This document shows positions 6,919 to 9,767 of a stretch of 9,767 nt of DNA, piece by piece. The translations under genes and the position numbers were made by a program. The stretch covers positions 1 to 9,767 of the forward strand of contig JADQBU010000249.1 of assembly GCA_016278435.1 (NCBI GenBank), given 5' to 3'. The stretch's first letter is position 1; the number at the start of each line of letters is the position of its first letter. The DNA comes from Halanaerobiales bacterium. Lineage in GTDB: Bacteria > Bacillota > Halanaerobiia > Halanaerobiales > JADQBU01. The notes below the pieces were generated by a model. It saw nothing but the letters and a program-made list of their open reading frames with translations. It was not told the origin of the DNA and did no database searches.

Positions 6919-7452
6919 ATGGAAAAAGTAATCAGTTTTAATCCGTCTAAATGTACGGGTTGTGGGCTCTGCGAAATGGCATGCTCTTTAGGTCATGAAA
7001 GTGAATGCAGTAAAACATTGTCACGGATAAAAATATTAAAACTGGAAGATATGGGGATTAATCTACCTTTAGCCTGTTCTCATTGTAGTGATGCTCCCTG
7101 CATGAAAGTCTGTCCGACCAGAGCTATTATCAGGGATAGCGAGACAGGAGCAACTATAGTGAATGAAGACATCTGTATAGGATGCCGGGCCTGTATGACA
7201 GCCTGTCCCTTTGGAGCCTTATCTTTTGATGATATTAATGAAAAAATAATTCGCTGTGATCTCTGTCAGGGTGATCCGGATTGTGTTAAATTCTGTCAAA
7301 CTAAAGCTATCGAATATGTTGATATCAGAAAAGATGGAGTATCCAGGAGAAGGTCGGTACTTGCGAATTATACCGCTGCTATTAAAGCGGCAGAAGGTAA
7401 AAATGATACGGCTAAAACTCGTAAAAGCAGTGCAAAAAACGTTAATGTATAA
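6919..7452 (+). CDS. Four-cluster [4Fe-4S] ferredoxin-like electron-transfer subunit (AOR partner)
   Basis: A 177-residue protein with 16 cysteines in four groups: C12-C15-C18-C22, C53-C56-C61-C65, C86-C89-C92-C96 and C113-C116-C122-C126. This is the HycB/DmsB-like pattern that carries four [4Fe-4S] clusters; C30 is an extra cysteine between groups one and two. Such proteins have no active site of their own and wire a catalytic molybdo- or tungstopterin subunit to other carriers. The gene lies 40 bases ahead of the AOR gene, the arrangement seen for small electron-transfer subunits of multi-subunit aldehyde oxidoreductases (AorA in Aromatoleum-type enzymes). The last 20 or so residues are lysine- and alanine-rich with no cysteines, so probably a flexible tail. 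There is no twin-arginine signal, so it is cytoplasmic. The ATG at 6919 follows AGGAAGGTGAG at 6902-6912. Confidence 0.9.
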   Translation: MEKVISFNPSKCTGCGLCEMACSLGHESECSKTLSRIKILKLEDMGINLPLACSHCSDAPCMKVCPTRAIIRDSETGATIVNEDICIGCRACMTACPFGALSFDDINEKIIRCDLCQGDPDCVKFCQTKAIEYVDIRKDGVSRRRSVLANYTAAIKAAEGKNDTAKTRKSSAKNVNV

Positions 7453-7960
7453 GCAATATTAATCAGAGCTTTAAGGGAAAAGAGGGATTCTAATGAAAGG
7501 CTGGAATAGAAAAAAAATAGTTTTTGATCTATCTAACAGGACACATAAGATTGAGGAGATACCGGAGAAGTGGTTGAAGGATTTTATTGGTGGCCGGGGT
7601 CTTAACTCCAGAACACTCTATGATTTAATTAAAGCCGATACTGACCCACTGGGACCAGATAATTATTTACTGGTTGGAACTGGCCCAGTTACTGGTACTC
7701 TGGCTCCTAGCTCTGCCCGTTCTACTTTTACGGCTCTATCACCTCTGGTTTTACTGGGAGAGGGTAAGTACCCCTGTTTTGGAGATTCCAATGCCGGAGG
7801 AAATTTTGGTCCAGCTATAAAATATGCTGGATATGATCAATTAGTGATCGGTGGAAGAGCAGATTCTCCTGTTTATCTATGGATCGACGATGGTTATGTT
7901 GAAATTAAGAGTGCTGAAAATCTCTGGGGAAAAGATACTTATGAAACTCAGGATATGATA

Positions 7961-7974
7961 AAGAGGAACTGGGA
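7961..7974 (+). other. First AOR frameshift site (one base missing)
   Basis: The first frame reads DMIKRNWEMRIFR and hits TAG at 7991-7993. Reading from about 7966 in the -1 frame instead gives ELGDEDIQIAAIGPAGENLV, which is the expected AOR continuation. Adding one G in the AGAGGAA run (7962-7968) restores the frame. There is no canonical X-XXY-YYZ slippery heptamer here. Confidence 0.75.
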
Positions 7975-8314
7975 GATGAGGATATTCAGATAGCAGCTAT
8001 TGGACCCGCAGGTGAGAATCTGGTTAGATTTGCCTGTGTAATTACTGAGCGGGGAAGAGCCTGGGGGAAAACCGGTCTCGGGGCAGTAATGGGTTCAAAA
8101 AACCTGAAAGCCATTGCTGTCAGAGGTACCGGTGGTGTTAAGGTAGCTAATCCAGAAGGTCTCAAAAAAGCTACACTGGAGGCAATAGATTTATTATACG
8201 AAGATCTTTCCTGTGTTGCCTATTCTGAGGTAGGTACTTCTGTGCTGGTAGAAGCACATCAGAGAAATGGGCGACTGGCAAACCGGAACTATCAGGATAG
8301 TCAGTTTCCTGAGT

Positions 8315-8324
8315 GGGGAAAAAA
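8315..8324 (+). other. Second AOR frameshift site (one extra base in GGGGAAAAAA)
   Basis: Four G's followed by six A's. The middle frame would continue GKNKFPCL and stop at 8341-8343, while removing one base from this run gives GKISSHAYEKYWTGSKACGNC, the expected sequence leading to the cluster cysteines. The change is +1 and so undoes the earlier -1 change. A homopolymer pair like this is a typical place for a sequencing indel and a less typical, but possible, place for polymerase slippage. Confidence 0.75.
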
Positions 8325-9416
8325 TAAGTTCCCATGCCTATGAAAAATACTGGACGGGAAGCAAAGCCTGTGGGAACTGTCCTCTTCACTGTGGTCATTA
8401 CTTTGAAATAGATGAGGGACCTAATCAGGGGCTTCACGGTGAAATGCCGGAATATGTTACCATCGCCAGTTTTGGGTCGAAACTGGGCAATGCAGATACC
8501 GAATCGATTCTGGTTGCCAGTGAACTTGCCAACAGATTGGGAATGGATACCATGAATACCGGTGGTGTAATAGCCTGGGTAATGGAATCATGGCAAAGAG
8601 GTGTTCTTGATATAGAAGATACTGATAACCTGGAGCTTACCTGGGGAAATACTGATTCAATATATAAGTTGATTAAAAGAATGGCTTATCGGAAAGGCGA
8701 ATTTGCTGACCTGCTGGCAGAAGGCGGCTATCGGGCTGCCAGAAAAATCGGGAAAGACTCAATGGACTGGCTAATTCATGTTAAAGGAATAGATCCAGCC
8801 ATGGCAGATCCCCGTTCTGCAAAAGCCTGGGGACTGGGTTATGCTGTTTCCAGTAGAGGAGGTTGCCATTTAAGGGGATTGCCATCACTGGAGACTTATT
8901 TCACCCCTGAAGAGGCGGAAATGATGTTTGGTACAGCAGAGGCTGTGGATAGAACTGGAATCAGGGGAAAAGGAAGATTGATTCAGTGGTGTGAAAATCA
9001 AAGGGCGGTCTGTGACTGTCTGGAAGTATGTAAATTTAATATGCGAACAAAACTCTCAGAACCAGGATGGTTGGCTAGATTTATTAATGTAGTTACAGGT
9101 GAGAATTATTCCGCTGAAGATATTATGGATGTTGGAGAAAGGATCAATAATATCGAAAGAGCCTTTAATGTCAGGCAAGGCCTCGTTCGTGCAGATGATT
9201 CTTTACCAAAAAGATATCTGGAAGAACCTATTGTTTCAGGACCTTCAAAAGGTGAAGTAAATAATCTCGAGCCGATGCTTGATGAGTATTATGAAGCCCG
9301 GGGTTGGGATGTTGAAACAGGATTACCGCTGGCTGGAACTCTGGAAAAGTTAAATCTTAAAGAGGTTGAAGAAGAATTAAATAGTCTGGGTAAGGTTTTA
9401 ACTAAAAACTAAAATG

Positions 9417-9445
9417 TTAAAGATGTTAGCCTGAATAGATATAAA
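9417..9445 (+). promoter_or_regulatory. Weak possible promoter with embedded operator-like site (site 3) before the second TAXI gene
   Basis: TATAAA (9440-9445) is preceded at 17 bases by TTAAAG (9417-9422), a weak -35 match. Between them TTAGCCTGAAT (9426-9436) resembles the core of sites 1 and 2, with TTAGCCTG identical to the minus strand of site 1 and one mismatch in the next three bases. It lies 37 bases upstream of the start codon. The right half of the palindrome is poorly kept, so it is the weakest of the three. Confidence 0.3.
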
Positions 9446-9473
9446 TGAGTCAAAAATAAAAGGAGAGAAAAAA

Positions 9474-9767
9474 ATGAGAAAAAATCTTATTAGAAGTCTA
9501 ACTATAGTCTTTCTATTAATATTTATTTTATCATCATTTATTAATGCCGCTTCCCTCACAGACGAGAAAAAGAATCTGAGATTTATTGGTGCTTCACCAG
9601 GTGGAACATATTTTATTGTTCTTGGTGGTTTAAGTGAAACCCTGCAAAAGGAGGTTCCCAACTGGAGTGTTACTGTGGAACCAGGGTCGACTCTTTCAGA
9701 TGTTATCCGGGTTGCTATGGGTGATGGGGACCTGGCTTTAGCACAGCATACTGCTGTTCTTGACGCT
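9474..9767 (+). CDS. Second TAXI family TRAP solute-binding protein (5' part)
   Basis: The first 98 codons of a second TAXI-type binding protein run off the window end. An ATG at 9474 follows AGGAGAG at 9461-9467. The signal peptide is MRKNLIRSLT followed by a hydrophobic core, with likely cleavage after SSFINA near residue 25; there is no lipobox cysteine. The mature part begins the TAXI fold with LRFIGASPGGTYFIVLGGLS and continues with VTVEPGSTLSDVIRVAMGDG and DLALAQHTAV, matching the usual GTG-like ligand loop and the 'S-G-x-x-DLA' region. It is clearly divergent from the upstream TAXI protein (ASPGGTYF against ASVGGSYYP), so it is a paralogue rather than a recent duplicate. It probably begins a second TRAP transporter or receptor set, with permease genes beyond the window. 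Confidence 0.9.
   Translation, partial: MRKNLIRSLTIVFLLIFILSSFINAASLTDEKKNLRFIGASPGGTYFIVLGGLSETLQKEVPNWSVTVEPGSTLSDVIRVAMGDGDLALAQHTAVLDA

Larger units (their letters stand above)
7493..9412 (+). pseudogene. Aldehyde:ferredoxin oxidoreductase (tungstopterin), interrupted by two frameshifts
   Basis: AOR-family enzymes oxidise aldehydes to acids (or the reverse) with a tungsten-bispterin and one [4Fe-4S] cluster. The gene is read in three pieces: 7493 to about 7966, about 7967 to 8318, and about 8325 to 9412. Joined, they give about 639 residues, near the usual AOR length. The first piece holds FIGGRGLNSRTLYD, GTGPVTGTLAPSSARS and SNAGGNFGPAIKYAGYD; the middle holds GPAGEN and GAVMGSKNLKAIA; the last holds ACGNCPLHC, DPRSAKAWGLGYAVSSRGG and CDCLEVCKF. 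Cluster cysteines fall near conceptual residues 293, 296, 300 and 513. Family position and Cys spacing fit Pyrococcus AOR. One base is missing in the first junction and one extra base is present in the second, so the net frame is kept. As written, the first piece ends at a TAG (7991-7993) before any cluster ligand. It may be a real pseudogene or sequencing error. Substrate unknown. Confidence 0.9.

Noticed and set aside
7256..7462. Second + strand frame overlapping the end of the ferredoxin gene
   Set aside because: It is out of frame with the four-cluster ferredoxin, has no ribosome site, and reads as low-information sequence.
7961..8324. Programmed ribosomal frameshifting to make full-length AOR
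   Set aside because: It would need a -1 shift at a site with no slippery heptamer and then a +1 shift at a second site in the same gene; two opposite events are much less likely than indels or sequencing error. Polymerase slippage at the A-run cannot be fully excluded.
8171..8437. Minus-strand open frame opposite the AOR middle section
   Set aside because: The + strand carries conserved AOR sequence here, including the ACGNCPLHC cluster motif.
9398..9661. Minus-strand open frame opposite the second TAXI gene
   Set aside because: It covers a signal peptide and TAXI fold on the + strand and has no features of its own.
1..9767. CRISPR array, tRNA, rRNA, insertion sequence or attachment site
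   Set aside because: I saw no regularly spaced repeats, no tRNA-like cloverleaf in the intergenic gaps, no transposase sequence and no terminal inverted repeats of element type.

Overview
The window looks like part of the chromosome of a low-GC, strictly anaerobic, fermentative bacterium in or near the Firmicutes, possibly a Halanaerobiales-like lineage. The reasons are AT-rich codon use, strong AGGAGG-type ribosome sites, iron-sulfur enzymes and a tungstopterin aldehyde oxidoreductase typical of anaerobes. Two secreted binding proteins also have ordinary signal peptides with no lipobox cysteine, which suits a diderm envelope. All recognisable genes are on the + strand. The lineage is an inference; no rRNA or other marker gene is present.

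Layout. Bases 2-88 are the tail of an unidentified upstream gene, followed by a strong hairpin at 113-147. A possible catabolic and uptake block follows: a DUF2848-family protein (204-890), a two-domain cupin protein (925-1668), a TAXI-type TRAP solute-binding protein (1739-2752), its fused TRAP permease (2831-4744), and a ferredoxin-plus-FrhB flavoprotein (4765-5961). After a 124-base gap with a good vegetative promoter (6007-6034) comes a second block: a nitrilase-superfamily carbon-nitrogen hydrolase (6086-6868), a four-cluster ferredoxin subunit (6919-7452) and an aldehyde:ferredoxin oxidoreductase (7493-9412). The last is broken by two frameshifts that cancel each other. The window ends inside a second TAXI binding protein (9474 onward), probably the start of another TRAP transporter. 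No stretch of 300 bases lacks a gene.

How the genes may work together (inference). The TRAP system would import a small organic anion. The DUF2848 protein, cupin and C-N hydrolase would process it or a derivative, and the tungsten enzyme would interconvert an aldehyde and an acid. Electrons would pass through the four-cluster ferredoxin and perhaps the FrhB-like flavoprotein. The substrate cannot be read from sequence.

The points most worth following are the AOR double frameshift, a recurring motif close to TTRGCCTGCATGYCA found only in the leaders of the three transporter genes, the AOR/ferredoxin/FrhB combination inside a TAXI-transporter cluster, and the asymmetric loss of metal-ligand residues in the second cupin domain.
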